64,000 bases of DNA, from assembly GCF_000764305.2 (NCBI RefSeq), contig NW_025942283.1, forward strand, positions 62,001 through 126,000. The letters run 5' to 3'. Below, piece after piece: positions 56,219 to 64,000 of the stretch. Under the pieces are notes generated by a model that was not told the origin of the DNA, made no database searches, and saw nothing but the letters and a program-made list of their open reading frames with translations. The position numbers and the translations under genes were made by a program. This stretch comes from Hyalella azteca (Eukaryota > Arthropoda > Malacostraca > Amphipoda > Hyalellidae). Position 1 is the stretch's first letter. Every line of letters starts with the position of its first letter.

Positions 56219-56254
56219 GAACTGATGATGGAGCTGGTCTCCGAAACGTTTTCC
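56219..56254 (+). ncRNA. Hammerhead-ribozyme-like motif in right PLE repeat
   Basis: GAA CTGATGA TGGAG CTGGT CTCC GAAACGTTTTCC fits the hammerhead core. Stem I would be GAA with UUC, the CUGAUGA box follows, stem II is GGAG/CUCC, and the GAAA box is followed by a self-complementary ACGU. That ACGU would form stem III only in a dimer, with cleavage after the next U. Minimal hammerheads are known from Penelope-like elements. The fold is my own pairing, not computed. Confidence 0.68.
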
Positions 56255-56285
56255 TTTCCTATATTCTTTGTTTAAAAATTTCTAA

Positions 56286-56667
56286 TTTGAAGCAAGAACC
56301 AACAACAGGGGCCACGGCTAAAAACTAGAAAAACTGCGTTGTAACACATCCATGCGACAACATTTCTTCTCGCTTCGAGTCACCGACATGTGGAACAGCC
56401 TCCCTGATAGCATCGTTGACGCTCCGAGTATGAACGCCTTCGAAAACAGACTAGACCAAGCTATGCAGGAGCATATGTTCAGAAATAAAATGCCTAGCAA
56501 CTTACGGAACAGGCAATAAGTCCAGCAGCTGTCTCAATCAATCGTCAGTTATGGAAAGATCGGGTTCCAAAGGCCGGATCCCTTGTGAATCATGTCCCGA
56601 AAAGTACAAGAATCGGCAATAGGTCATGGACCTATTTCTTCAGTGCCGACACTTATATTCTATTATA
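56286..56667 (+). mobile_element. LINE-A 3' end (continuation after the PLE insertion)
   Basis: Resumes FEARTNNRGHG, then SLRVTDMWNSLPDSIVDAPS, MNAFENRLDQAMQEHM. The 3' UTR of the LINE-A variant follows (ATCGGCAATAGGTCATGG, CTTCAGTGCCGACACTTATA) with a TATTC-type tail at about 56655-56667. Minisatellite DNA resumes right after it. Confidence 0.85.
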
Positions 56668-56695
56668 TGATGCTGGTTACCCTCGTGGTGCTAGT

Positions 56696-57059
56696 GGGAG
56701 CGCAGCCCTACACCACAAATTTAGCTCGTAAACAAGCCCTGGCGCCAACGCCTACCCTTTAATGCAATAACTAAACTCAGCTCACACCCAAAAAGCTGTA
56801 GCGCTTTTTTTCAAAAGCCGCGAATACGCCAGGCTGTGTTTAATACAAGCACGCAACAGTTTGGCTATTTGCCCACGACTGTTGCTTCGGTGGCTTGATG
56901 TTATCTGGCTGATTGATTCATATCCAGGAAAGGAAATGACACCTATGGCTTTAGGCACTTAATCACACAGGCTAATATGCCCTCTAGCGTGATTACGAGC
57001 GGAAAGGAATAGATATTGAATTGTGGGCAAGGGCTATGTAGGGGTCTATACTGCGTCCC
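56696..57059. mobile_element. Short copy of the GGGAGCGCAG-ended DNA transposon
   Basis: Begins GGGAGCGCAGCCCTACACCA and ends TATACTGCGTCCC, so GGGA(G)CGCAG forms a short inverted end. It matches the outer parts of the 910-bp copy at 61390-62299 but lacks that copy's internal 550 bp. Flanking bases (GTGCTAGT left, CCCGTGGC right) are not duplicates, so the target site has been rearranged. Confidence 0.7.
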
Positions 57060-57235
57060 CCCGTGGCGTTGGTTATCTCCGTTTAATGTTGGACCGAGTG
57101 CGTAGCTATGCTGCACATTTTTTTTTGTTCATCAATATTCATATGAGCCTGTTATTTTCAAATTTCGGAATCTCTAGATTCTCCGCACCATTCGATGGAT
57201 CTTTTGCTCGCCATGTGCTAACGTTGTTGATGTTG

Positions 57236-57340
57236 GGGCGCAGCCGTTATAGGCCACAAATTTTACTCATAAATAAGGCCTGGAGCCAACGCCTAGCTGC
57301 ACCATGCATTAACTTTTCTCAGCCTCAGAACTAGAAGCCG
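57236..57340. mobile_element. Partial copy of the GGGAGCGCAG-ended element
   Basis: GGGGCGCAGCCGTTATAGGC, CACAAATTTTACTCATAAAT, AAGGCCTGGAGCCAACGCCT is a diverged version of the left end at 56696 and 61390. A still weaker copy is at 49347-49400 (GGAGCGCAGCCGTGCATCAC). The right end was not found. Confidence 0.55.
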
Positions 57341-57779
57341 CAGACTACGCGTAATCCAGACAAGCAACACCCTGCCGAAAGAAAATAGCGCCGTAAGTCT
57401 TCAGCCAATGCTTAAGCATGCTCGCTCATAAGCAGGCAGTTCGGGTATAATACTTTACTTGAAAGCTGAAGATGAAAGCTGAAATCGCTGAAGTCGCGAA
57501 TAATTGATTAATGGAATGCCGCGGCTGAACGAATTCCGCGAATTTGCCAAGAAGTAAAGTAACGGTTTTGATTATCCTACGTTGAAAAATTAAGCACGGA
57601 AACTACGCATATCTACTTCCTGTATTCTACAAATAAAAAAACGAAAAATCTGACAAGTAATAAATGCTAAAAACGACTATACCCAACTCACAACATTAAA
57701 CTCATAGCCTTATCTTGGTGTGAACAGTCGAATATAATGACTACAAAAGCATCAAATAAAGATAAGGCGGAAATCAATC

Positions 57780-58525
57780 AATCATATTTTAATGTAAACC
57801 AGTACCACCACTCAGCACTCATAAGTAAAACGTAGCCCTCGCTAAGAGTACAGTACTTGAAGTTGCAATGAACAGGTACGGCTTAAGAGGTTCAACGCTT
57901 ATATCTCGGAAAATATTAATCCCAGCAAGTGCGGAGTAATGGTATAAGTCGAATTAATCACTTATTCAATGTAAATCACCACTCCGCACTCTACCATAAC
58001 ATTTAGCACACGCCAATAGTGCTTAAAGCAAAACGACCTCATACGGTTTAACTAGTTCAACGCTTATATCTCAGAAAATATTAAACCCAAAGAGTGCGGA
58101 GTGATGAAATAAGGTTAAAAAATTAAACACAGAGTGTGCGGAGTGATGAAATAAGGTTAATCAATCATTTATTCAATGTAAATCACCACTCCGCACTCGA
58201 CCATAACATTTAGCACTAGCCAATAGTGCTTAAAGCAAAACGACCTCCTACGGTTTAACTAGTTCAACGCTTATATCTCAGAAAATATTCATCCAGAGAG
58301 TGCGGAGTGATGAAATATGGTTAATCAATCACTTATTCAATGTAAATCTCCACTCCGCGCTCGACAATAACATTTGGTAGTCGCTAATGGCGCTATAAGC
58401 AGCAATGACCGCATTTTGTTTAACTAGAATAGTTCAACGCACGCTTATATCTCGGAAATTATTAAGCCCAGAGACTGCGGAGTGATGAAAGATAGTAAAC
58501 TAATCAATTATTCAATGTAAAGGAT
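57780..58525. repeat. About four tandem units of 185-190 bp, each with GAGTGCGGAGTG inverted ends
   Basis: Each unit contains CACTCCGCACTC, a core of about 120 bp (ACATTTAGCACTAGCCAATA, GGTTTAACTAGTTCAACGCT, TATATCTCAGAAAATATT), then GAGTGCGGAGTG, the reverse complement of the start. A spacer ATGAAATAAGGTTAATCAAT to CAATGTAAATCAC separates units. A short 42-bp sub-duplication occurs at 58105-58155. A single inverted copy of part of the core lies at 63228-63300. Confidence 0.85.
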
Positions 58526-58579
58526 ATGTCAGGATTTTATGATACAACAGTTACGCTACGCCTCAAAAAGCATCTAGCT

Positions 58580-60181
58580 CAGTGATTCCCAAAGTGGGCG
58601 ATATCGCCCCCCTAGGGGCGATGGAAAGATTTTGGGGGGCGGTAAGGAAGAAGAGGGCCGTAGGGGGGCGATAAGGGGGGCGATAGTCCAAAGTCGATGT
58701 CAGAAGTTCGAACGTTTGTTGGACAATTTGTACACAACACGTGCAGCACACGGCTCCCAGCGATGGTTTTGTCACCCAGATCTGTTTTTTAACCTACCCT
58801 GGGTTTACGTCTCGGACAAATTAAAGGCCGGATTCGAGGCCGGTCTCACGGCCAATTTCCAAATTCAATGATCAAAGAATATCTCTTAAAAAAATGAACT
58901 TAACTCGATGAAACTTAGTACACGTATTCCTTAGGATCTAACAATGATGTTTAGCTCGTGGAAATTGTATGAATTTTGCCATCGTTTGTTTTTACCATAG
59001 TTATATGGCATTACGGGCCGAAATTCACAGTGATCAATTAAGTAATTTATTCCACACTGCTGAATAGCTTCGAACGAAATTTTGTATTTGCAGTCCTAAC
59101 TACCGAACGGGAATGTTTAGCTCGTGAAAATTTTTTTTTATTGTGCCTTCGTTTGCAAGTTTTTTTTTTCATTTCACCTTCATTCGTTATTTAAGCTGCA
59201 ATACGTGTTTAAATTCGCAGTATTCAAGAAATTTTTTCCAAACTGCTGAACAGATTTGAACGAAACTTAGTATTTAAATACTTAACCTCAGCAACGGTCG
59301 TGTTTAGCTCGTTACAATTTTTTCGTTTTGCCTTCGCTTGCGAGTTGCACGGTTCTTGGAGTTATACCGATACGGTTCTTGGTTAAACCGGCCGGTAGAA
59401 AAGCCGGTCGTTCCTCCTATATCTGTATAACCCACGAACGAAAGCAAAATAGAAAAATTGTCACAAGCTAAACATCACCGTTGAGAGGTTTGGTAATTAT
59501 ATACAAAGTTTCGTGTTCTGTAGTTTAGAAGAAATTCTTGATCGCCGCGAATTTAAGTGATAATTACCCGGCGATGCGGGCCGAATATAAGGAAGTATGA
59601 AATCAAGAATGACGGTGAAATGAAAAAAACTAGCAAACAAAGGTAAAATAAAAAAATTATAAACTAAAAAATCACCGTTTGGTAATTAGGAATGTATAGT
59701 CAAAATTTCGATCAAATCTGTTCAATAGTTGGAATAATTCTTTGATCACTGCGAATTTCGGCCTGTTTCACAATATACGCGTAACTCCCGAATGAAGGTG
59801 AAATTAAAAAAAAAAAATACGAGCTAAACATCGCCGTTAGGTTCTGATGAATACATGTACCGTAGAGCTGCGTTCAGTAGTTTGGGAGATGTTACTTGAT
59901 AATTGAATTTGGAGATTGGTCGTGAGACCGACCACGAGTCCGGCCGTAAATTCGCCCGAGACGTCCTTAGGTTTCTAGTGCTGAAACAGTTAAAACAGCT
60001 GAAAAACATGTTGGTTCACTAAATGGGGTCTATTTGTGAAATAAATATTTGTGTTTAACCTTTTTCTTTTGAAATTGCAGCGTACTAGATTTCTGGAAAG
60101 AGGCGTATGTCTGTGGGGGGCGCTAGAAATTCACTGGGGAGCCAAAGGGGGCGCCAGCCTGAAAAAGTTTGGGAACCACTG
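58580..60181. mobile_element. 1.6-kb non-autonomous hAT-like element with inverted internal subrepeats, 8-bp TSD
   Basis: Perfect 8-bp target duplication ATCTAGCT (58572-58579 and 60182-60189). Termini are CAGTGATTCCCAAAGTGGGC and ...GTTTGGGAACCACTG, as in 28825-29560. The interior holds about three direct copies of a 150-180 bp unit (58860-59400: CGAACGAAATTTTGTATT, GTGTTTAGCTCGTGAAAAT, GCCTTCGTTTGC). About three inverted copies follow (59410-59960: AGCTAAACATCACCGTT, GATCACTGCGAATTTCGG). The whole therefore folds back around 59400. No transposase. Confidence 0.92.
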
Positions 60182-60556
60182 ATCTAGCTCTAGAAGAAAT
60201 GAGAGTGAGCAAGATTGAAATGATTTTACCACGTTTTTCTTAGCTCGCTTTCGTGTCCTTCTGTCTGTGATGATCAAATCATGCAATCGATATTTCACCA
60301 ACTTTTCCGCTAGCTAGCGCTCTGAAACTTTTAGGGAAGCTCAGCTCCCGATGACAATACAATAATCGATAATTTGTTGCACGTTTCCAGGCGTATTTAT
60401 GCAATGAAATGTCTTTATTACAGCCACGCACCCAGATAAATACGGGAACAACAATGTATCCCCTCGAATACAATTTTCTACAGAACTTCGAAAAGAATTT
60501 TCTTTCGTGCATTTGCGTGGCCAACTGAAATAAAATGTGTTTTTCATGTGTAGCAA

Positions 60557-60725
60557 CGGACTAAAAAGGAGAAAATAAAATACTTAAAAAAAAACTGGGT
60601 CGGGCAGATTTATGATTAAAGTGAAAAGCACACAACACACGAATTTTGGAAATTTGATGGTGAACGTACAGCCCGACCCACGTTTTTTGGGGCGAGCCAT
60701 AATTTATTTTCTACTTTTTAGTCCA
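60557..60725. repeat. Inverted repeat ending in GGACTAAAAAG/GTCGGGC blocks
   Basis: GGACTAAAAAGGAGAAAATA ... ACTGGGTCGGGCAG on the left is matched in inverse by CAGCCCGACCCACG ... TATTTTCTACTTTTTAGTCC on the right, with about 65 bp between. A short AT-rich foldback; no target duplication identified. Confidence 0.75.
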
Positions 60726-60892
60726 CAAGAAAAACGTGGTTTTTTAAAAAGTTTATTTTAAGTATTTTATTTCATTCCGTGTTGGTAAACATGGCTGGGT
60801 CGCTTTGGTTTCGAGGTCACTCTGGTGCCCGGCTGTCAGTCACTGTTAGAGTTGCCTCTGCTGAGGGGATATCAAGCAGACTTGCTGAAAAT

Positions 60893-60945
60893 GAGTTCAT
60901 CCGCTGAAGATTCATTAGAATCGTCTTCACAGCCATCTTCAGGTA
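60893..60945 (+). CDS. Candidate first coding exon of a small PHD-finger gene
   Basis: ATGAGTTCATCCGCTGAAG opens a frame MSSSAEDSLESSSQPSS that ends at a strong donor (TCAG|GTACGT, phase 1). A Ser/Glu-rich N-terminus is uninformative alone. The phase joins exactly to the acceptor at 62805, giving an uninterrupted reading into a PHD half-domain. An overlapping upstream ATG at 60791 opens a 38-codon frame that could be a uORF. Without transcripts this is a hypothesis. Confidence 0.4.
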
Positions 60946-61261
60946 CGTTTATTCAGTTATAAAAATGTTAAATGTGGACAGTACAACAGCGAACCAAGCT
61001 CCAATTTTCCTCTTAATGTGAGAGTTGTCTACTCATTTTAGCATTATTTTAGCTCAATAACTTTAGTCGCCTAATAGCGATGCATTTGAAGTATGTTATG
61101 CATGAAAAGCATCAAAATCCGTAGTACTCTAAGCTTACCACTTCGTTATTTACCTTTCTGATTCGTGAGGTAATGTTGATCAATTTTATAATAATATGGA
61201 CGAGAGTTGCCGGTCACAGTTATCAGTGGAACGATTAATTGTGTATCGTCGCGCGTGAACG

Positions 61262-61381
61262 GGTATAGAATAGAATAGAAGTGTCGGCATTGAAGAAATA
61301 GGCCCATGGCCTGTTGCCGATTCTTGAACTTTTCGTGACTTGATTCACAAGGGATCCGGCCTTTGGAACCCGATCTTTCCA
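61262..61381 (-). mobile_element. LINE-A variant 3' UTR with pentanucleotide tail (left part)
   Basis: In minus orientation this matches 56530-56665: CTTTCCATAACTGA, GATCCGGCCTTTGGAACCC, GGCCTGTTGCCGATTCTTG, CACTTC then (TATTC)n (AGAATAGAATAG on plus at 61267). It is separated from its other half at 62300-62350 by the DNA transposon 61390-62299. Confidence 0.8.
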
Positions 61382-61711
61382 TAACTGAAGGGAGCGCAGC
61401 CCTACACCACAAATTAAGCTCGTAAACAAGCCCTGGCGCCAACGCCTACCCTATAATGCAATAACTAAACTCAGCTCACACCCAAGAAGCTGTAGGTAAC
61501 TGAGTCATCTCCCCACACCAACTTTAAGCACCATCTACCTCACTCCACAGCCCTGATGAATCAAATAGTCAATTGTCAACAGGTCCTACTCCACAGAATT
61601 TTATGCCATACTATCACTTCTTACACACGCTGTAAGCCTTACTGGTCGCAGGCCACGCCGGATCATCGTAAACCTGCTCTGCTATTTGCAGGACTGGCGT
61701 AATCCCGCCGC

Positions 61712-61992
61712 ACTCCATGGGCAGAAGCGCAAACCGCCGTCCCTATAACGCCATACCCCGGCTCTCCCCCTTCGCAGCCATAAGGCTTTCTTCAATTGCT
61801 GATCAGTTGTGCGCCAGGATAGGTTAGGTTAGGTTTGGTTAGGTTAGGTTAGGTTAGGTTAGGTCCCTCCATCGCACCAGGCGCATTACTGATCGGGCAA
61901 CGAGAAAAGCCTTCTGCTGGCTGCGAAGGGGCAGAGCCGGGGCATGGCGTTATAACTAAAGGACGGCGGTTTTGCGCTTTAGCCTGTGGAGT
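61712..61992. repeat. Large inverted repeat with (TTAGG)n in the loop
   Basis: The left arm (61712-61815) contains GAAGCGCAAACCGCCGTCC, AACGCCATACCCCGGCTCT and CTTCGCAGCCATAAGGC. The right arm (61880-61992) has the inverse: GCCTTCTGCTGGCTGCGAAG, AGAGCCGGGGCATGGCGTT and GGACGGCGGTTTTGCGCTT. The loop is (TTAGG)n at 61821-61864, about nine units with one TTTGG variant. Confidence 0.88.
61821..61864 (+). repeat. Interstitial (TTAGG)n, arthropod telomere motif
   Basis: AGGTTAGGTTAGGTTTGGTT followed by further AGGTT units to 61864: about nine TTAGG pentamers. It is inside a DNA transposon hairpin, not at a chromosome end. Confidence 0.92.
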
Positions 61993-62299
61993 AGAGCGCC
62001 ATGAAGCAGTGGCTGTGACGTAACGGCGCTGTTATGTCAGGCGCTTATTTTCAAAAGCCGCGAATACGCCAGGCTGTGTTTAATACAAGCACGCAACAGT
62101 TAGGCTATTTGCCCACGGCTATTGCTTCGGTGGCTTGATGTTATCTGGCTGATTGATTCGTATCCAGGAAAGGAAATGACGCCTATGGCTTTAGGCACTT
62201 AATCACACAGGCTAATATGCCCTCTAGCGTGATTACGAGCGGAAAGGAATAGATATTGAATTGTGTGCAAGGGCTATGTAGCGGTCTATACTGCGTCCC

Positions 62300-62352
62300 T
62301 AACTGAAGATTGATTGAGAATTGAGATAGCTGCTGGACTTATTGCCTGGTCC
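62300..62352 (-). mobile_element. LINE-A variant, 3' UTR right part
   Basis: Minus strand matches 56502-56550 (CAGGCAATAAGTCCAGCAGC, TGTCTCAAT). It is the other half of the LINE-A 3' UTR interrupted at 61390-62299, and abuts another LINE fragment at about 62352. Confidence 0.7.
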
Positions 62353-62800
62353 GTAATTTGTCTGTGTGTAGGTGGGTGGTTGCGTAGGTAGTGGCACGGG
62401 TGTTGTGTGTTGTTTATGGCTGCGGCTATGAATTGTGTTCCTCTCATGTCGAGGTGTGCTTTTATGGGAAGTATTTTTGTTTCTGCATGAAGGTGTTGTT
62501 TGGGGGTGCTTTGTGTGCAGCCTGTGACTATCCTGAGTGCTTTGTTTTGTAGTGTTTGGAGTTTCTGTATGTTTGTATTGGATAGTGCGGGCGCCCAGGC
62601 GGGGCTGGCATAAGCCAGCACTGTTCTGATGAACTGTTTGTATGTTGGAGCTAGTGTTTCTTTGTTTTTGCCGAATTTGGTACCGCCTATGGCCCGAAGT
62701 GAGTTGTCTGATGTTTGCGTTGTTCACTATGTTGTTGATGTGAGGGCCGAATGTCATGGAGGTGTTTTCTAGGAGTTTCGTGTAAGAAACCAACTGACAC
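62353..62800 (-). mobile_element. LINE fragment (fourth family), C-terminal region of RT ORF
   Basis: In minus orientation, with frameshifts: CQLVSYTKLLENTSMTFGPH, INNIVNNANIRQLTS, TKFGKNKETLAPTYKQFIRT, VLAYASPAWAPALSNTNIQK, LQTLQNKALRIVTGCTQSTP, KQHLHAETKILPIKAHLDMR, GTQFIAAAINNTQHPCHYL. The YASPAWAP...LQ-x-x-QN-x-ALR-x-x-TGC block is typical of the region after RT in Jockey/RTE-type LINEs. It ends just before the acceptor of the PHD exon. Confidence 0.8.
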
Positions 62801-62805
62801 AACAG

Positions 62806-62921
62806 CGGGGTTTTGTGAGGGTGAACGGTGTCGTGACTGGTACCACGTAGCCTGCATTTCAAACCGTAGGAGGCAAAGTAAGGGTAAGTACTTGTGTCCC
62901 TTGTGCGCAAAATCAGAATAA
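62806..62921 (+). CDS. Candidate last exon with the second half of a PHD finger
   Basis: After an ACAACAG acceptor the exon reads GFCEGERCRDWYHVACISNR, RRQSKGKYLCPLCAKSE, stop at 62919-62921. C-x4-C-x4-H-x2-C-x15-C-x2-C supplies metal ligands 3-8 of a C4HC3 PHD finger, with the usual WYH aromatic. Ligands 1-2 should be in a preceding exon that I did not find. The phase fits the donor at 60945. PHD fingers read histone tails; this could also be a captured piece of a PHD-containing LINE ORF1, but the clean acceptor and stop favour a host exon. Confidence 0.42.
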
Positions 62922-63835
62922 TATGCACAATGTTTAACGTGAAAATGATAAAGTAATATTAAATTCCATTCTAGTTGAAAACATTTCATCCAACAAAGAA
63001 ATCAAGTGGAACTTATTTTAATGGAAAGGGATCATGAGATTATAACGAGATCTGTGCTTCTATTTTATCAATCGTGCAATGCAACTATGAACAAAAATCA
63101 TGTAGCTTGAAAGTTTAAGAGCAATGGAATTAATATAAATTTTGCTGATTTCACTTTTTTTTAACCATAGAAGCTTTAGCACCTCTATGAGCGAGTGAAT
63201 AAAGACGCTAAGTTTTGCTGTCTAGTGCAGAGCGGTCATCACTCGCACTCTTTGGGTTTAATATTTTAAGCGTTGAACTAGTTAGACCGTAAGTGATCAT
63301 AGCTGTTTCTAGCACGTGTGGACGGGAAAACTGCGCAGTTTTGGAGCCGGCGGGAAAACTGCGCAGTTCCATCGAAATCTGAGCTACCGAGCATAGATTT
63401 CGATGAACTGCGCAGACAAGTCGGAACGTGTGGACGATAGCACAGTTTTCCGATTCGATTTGTGCTCAGTTTCAATGATTCTGGCGACAATGGCGGACCT
63501 TCGGTAATGTTCTCGGGAATTTATTGCTTTTCTATACGAAAGGTTTTTCTTGTATTTGGCGAGTAAAATTCAATGACTATAGTAACAGGGACAAAAAAGG
63601 TGGAGACATACAAGGGCTTAGTGGAAAAATTTGAAAAAATCGATGAAAGCGCAAACAGAGACACAGTTGTAAAACAAGTTGATGAGCATTTACCGTAAAT
63701 AATTGGGAATAAAACAAAAAATCGATTCCATCTGGACCTAAAGAAAAAGACATCTACAAGCCATCTCTCTTGTATTTTGATTCCTCGCATTCCCTAAATG
63801 ATCCAATCTTTTTTAACAAGGCACAATGCCAAAAT
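62922..63835. other. Stretch with small inverted repeats, no confident gene
   Basis: 63228-63300 is an inverted, partial copy of the 185-bp satellite core (CTTTGGGTTTAATATTTTAAG, cut here, then GCGTTGAACTAGTTAGACCG). 63359-63415 is a hairpin (CTGCGCAGTTCCATCGAAAT arm, matched by ATTTCGATGAACTGCGCAG). No protein domain recognised; weak ORFs at 63278 and 63521 (minus) lack support. Confidence 0.5.
63359..63415. repeat. Hairpin with 21-22 bp arms
   Basis: CTGCGCAGTTCCATCGAAAT-CT and AG-ATTTCGATGAACTGCGCAG are complementary with one bulged base, around a 14-nt loop. A further AACTGCGCAGTT palindrome copy lies at 63329. Confidence 0.85.
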
Positions 63836-63839
63836 TTAT

Positions 63840-64000
63840 CAAATTTTTTCCGATTTTGCCTTCGTTTGCGAGTTATACGGCTTTATCTAATCTAAAAAAT
63901 TGTCACGAGCTAAACATCGCCGTTGGGAGGTTAGGTTTATATATTCAAAGTTTCGTTCAAATCTGTACAGCAGTTATGAAGAAATGCCATGCTCACTGCA
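63840..64000. mobile_element. Internal part of another CAGTGGTTCCC-type hAT-like element, cut by window end
   Basis: GCCTTCGTTTGCGAGTTATA, CACGAGCTAAACATCGCCGT, AAAGTTTCGTTCAAATCTG and CATGCTCACTGC match the subrepeat units of 58580-60181 in both orientations: a forward tail meets an inverted unit at about 63880. Termini are outside the window or lost. Confidence 0.75.

Larger units (their letters stand above)
54352..56285 (+). mobile_element. Penelope-like element with GIY-YIG endonuclease and inverted flanking repeats
   Basis: The element sits between TTTGAAACAAG (54341-54351) and TTTGAAGCAAG (56286-56296), an 11-bp target duplication with one mismatch inside LINE-A. Its single ORF (about 54738-56108) encodes a Penelope-type RT and a C-terminal GIY-YIG nuclease, with one in-frame TGA. 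About 155 bp at 56104-56258 (3' end) is present in inverse at 54436-54597, giving inverted pseudo-LTRs as known for PLEs. Each flank holds a hammerhead-like motif. Confidence 0.9.
61390..62299. mobile_element. GGGAGCGCAG-ended DNA transposon with 8-bp TSD, carrying a (TTAGG)n hairpin
   Basis: TAACTGAA occurs immediately outside both ends (61382-61389 and 62300-62307). Ends are GGGAGCGCAGCCCTACACC and ...TATACTGCGTCCC. It interrupts a LINE-A 3' UTR. Compared with the copy at 56696-57059 it has about 550 bp extra (61495-62043) with long inverted arms and telomere-like repeats. An 8-bp duplication and GG-starting ends would fit Merlin-, Mutator- or hAT-type elements; the superfamily is unresolved. 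No transposase. Confidence 0.82.

Noticed and set aside
56696..57059. 8-bp TSD for the short GGGAGCGCAG copy
   Set aside because: GTGCTAGT on the left has no partner on the right; only the copy at 61390 has a clean duplication.
61821..61864. True telomere
   Set aside because: Short, flanked on both sides by unique and transposon sequence, and enclosed in a transposon with its own TSD.

Overview
This is animal nuclear DNA and most likely arthropod. It is AT-rich, genes are split by GT-AG introns, transposable elements occupy much of it, and it holds an interstitial (TTAGG)n tract, the arthropod telomere motif. The LINE and hAT-like repeats resemble, from memory, families common in crustaceans, so a crustacean is my best guess (inference). 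No prokaryotic operons, rRNA or stand-alone tRNA genes were seen.

Genes. The only complete host gene is a nine-exon enoyl-CoA delta isomerase 2 (ECI2-like, + strand, 9633-15150). Its joined exons give an open frame of exactly 396 codons: mitochondrial leader, acyl-CoA-binding domain, then crotonase-fold isomerase. Exons of an alpha-1,4-glycosyltransferase (A4GALT-like, - strand) lie at 38835-39031, 38436-38573 and 26753-26890. A possible signal-anchor exon sits at 48721-48819. The DXD exon carries a 7-bp tandem duplication that breaks its frame. A possible small PHD-finger gene (+) has exons at 60893-60945 and 62806-62921. A fragment at 1-252 weakly resembles a PIF/Harbinger nuclease.

Mobile elements by region. 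4.6-6.2 kb: I/Jockey-like LINE. 7.2-8.5 kb: Tc1-like copy with TIRs and TA ends. 17.2-21.8 kb: copies of one LINE family ('LINE-A'), one hit by a tRNA-derived SINE whose 3' tail matches the LINE-A 3' end. 22.4-23.9 kb: a second SINE and a mariner. 27.4-30.3 kb: LINE-A with a hAT element inside it. 33.5-37.3 kb: piggyBac-type MITE, 'LINE-B' and 'LINE-C'. 40.7-43.2 kb: decayed element joining a Mutator-like transposase to a YqaJ nuclease. 43.7-45.8 kb: large foldback element. 54.0-56.7 kb: Penelope-like element nested in LINE-A, itself nested in a minisatellite. 56.7-64 kb: a GGGAGCGCAG-ended element, a satellite array, a 1.6-kb foldback hAT, and another LINE.

Most striking points. (1) Two exact 38-bp Nextera mate-pair junction adapters at 17377 and 17550 show that the assembly there is chimeric and has lost the RT part of a LINE. 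(2) The Penelope-like element has inverted flanking repeats that carry hammerhead-ribozyme-like motifs. (3) The transposase-YqaJ element may be an under-described transposon architecture. (4) A hairpin inside a DNA transposon holds the (TTAGG)n telomere motif in its loop.
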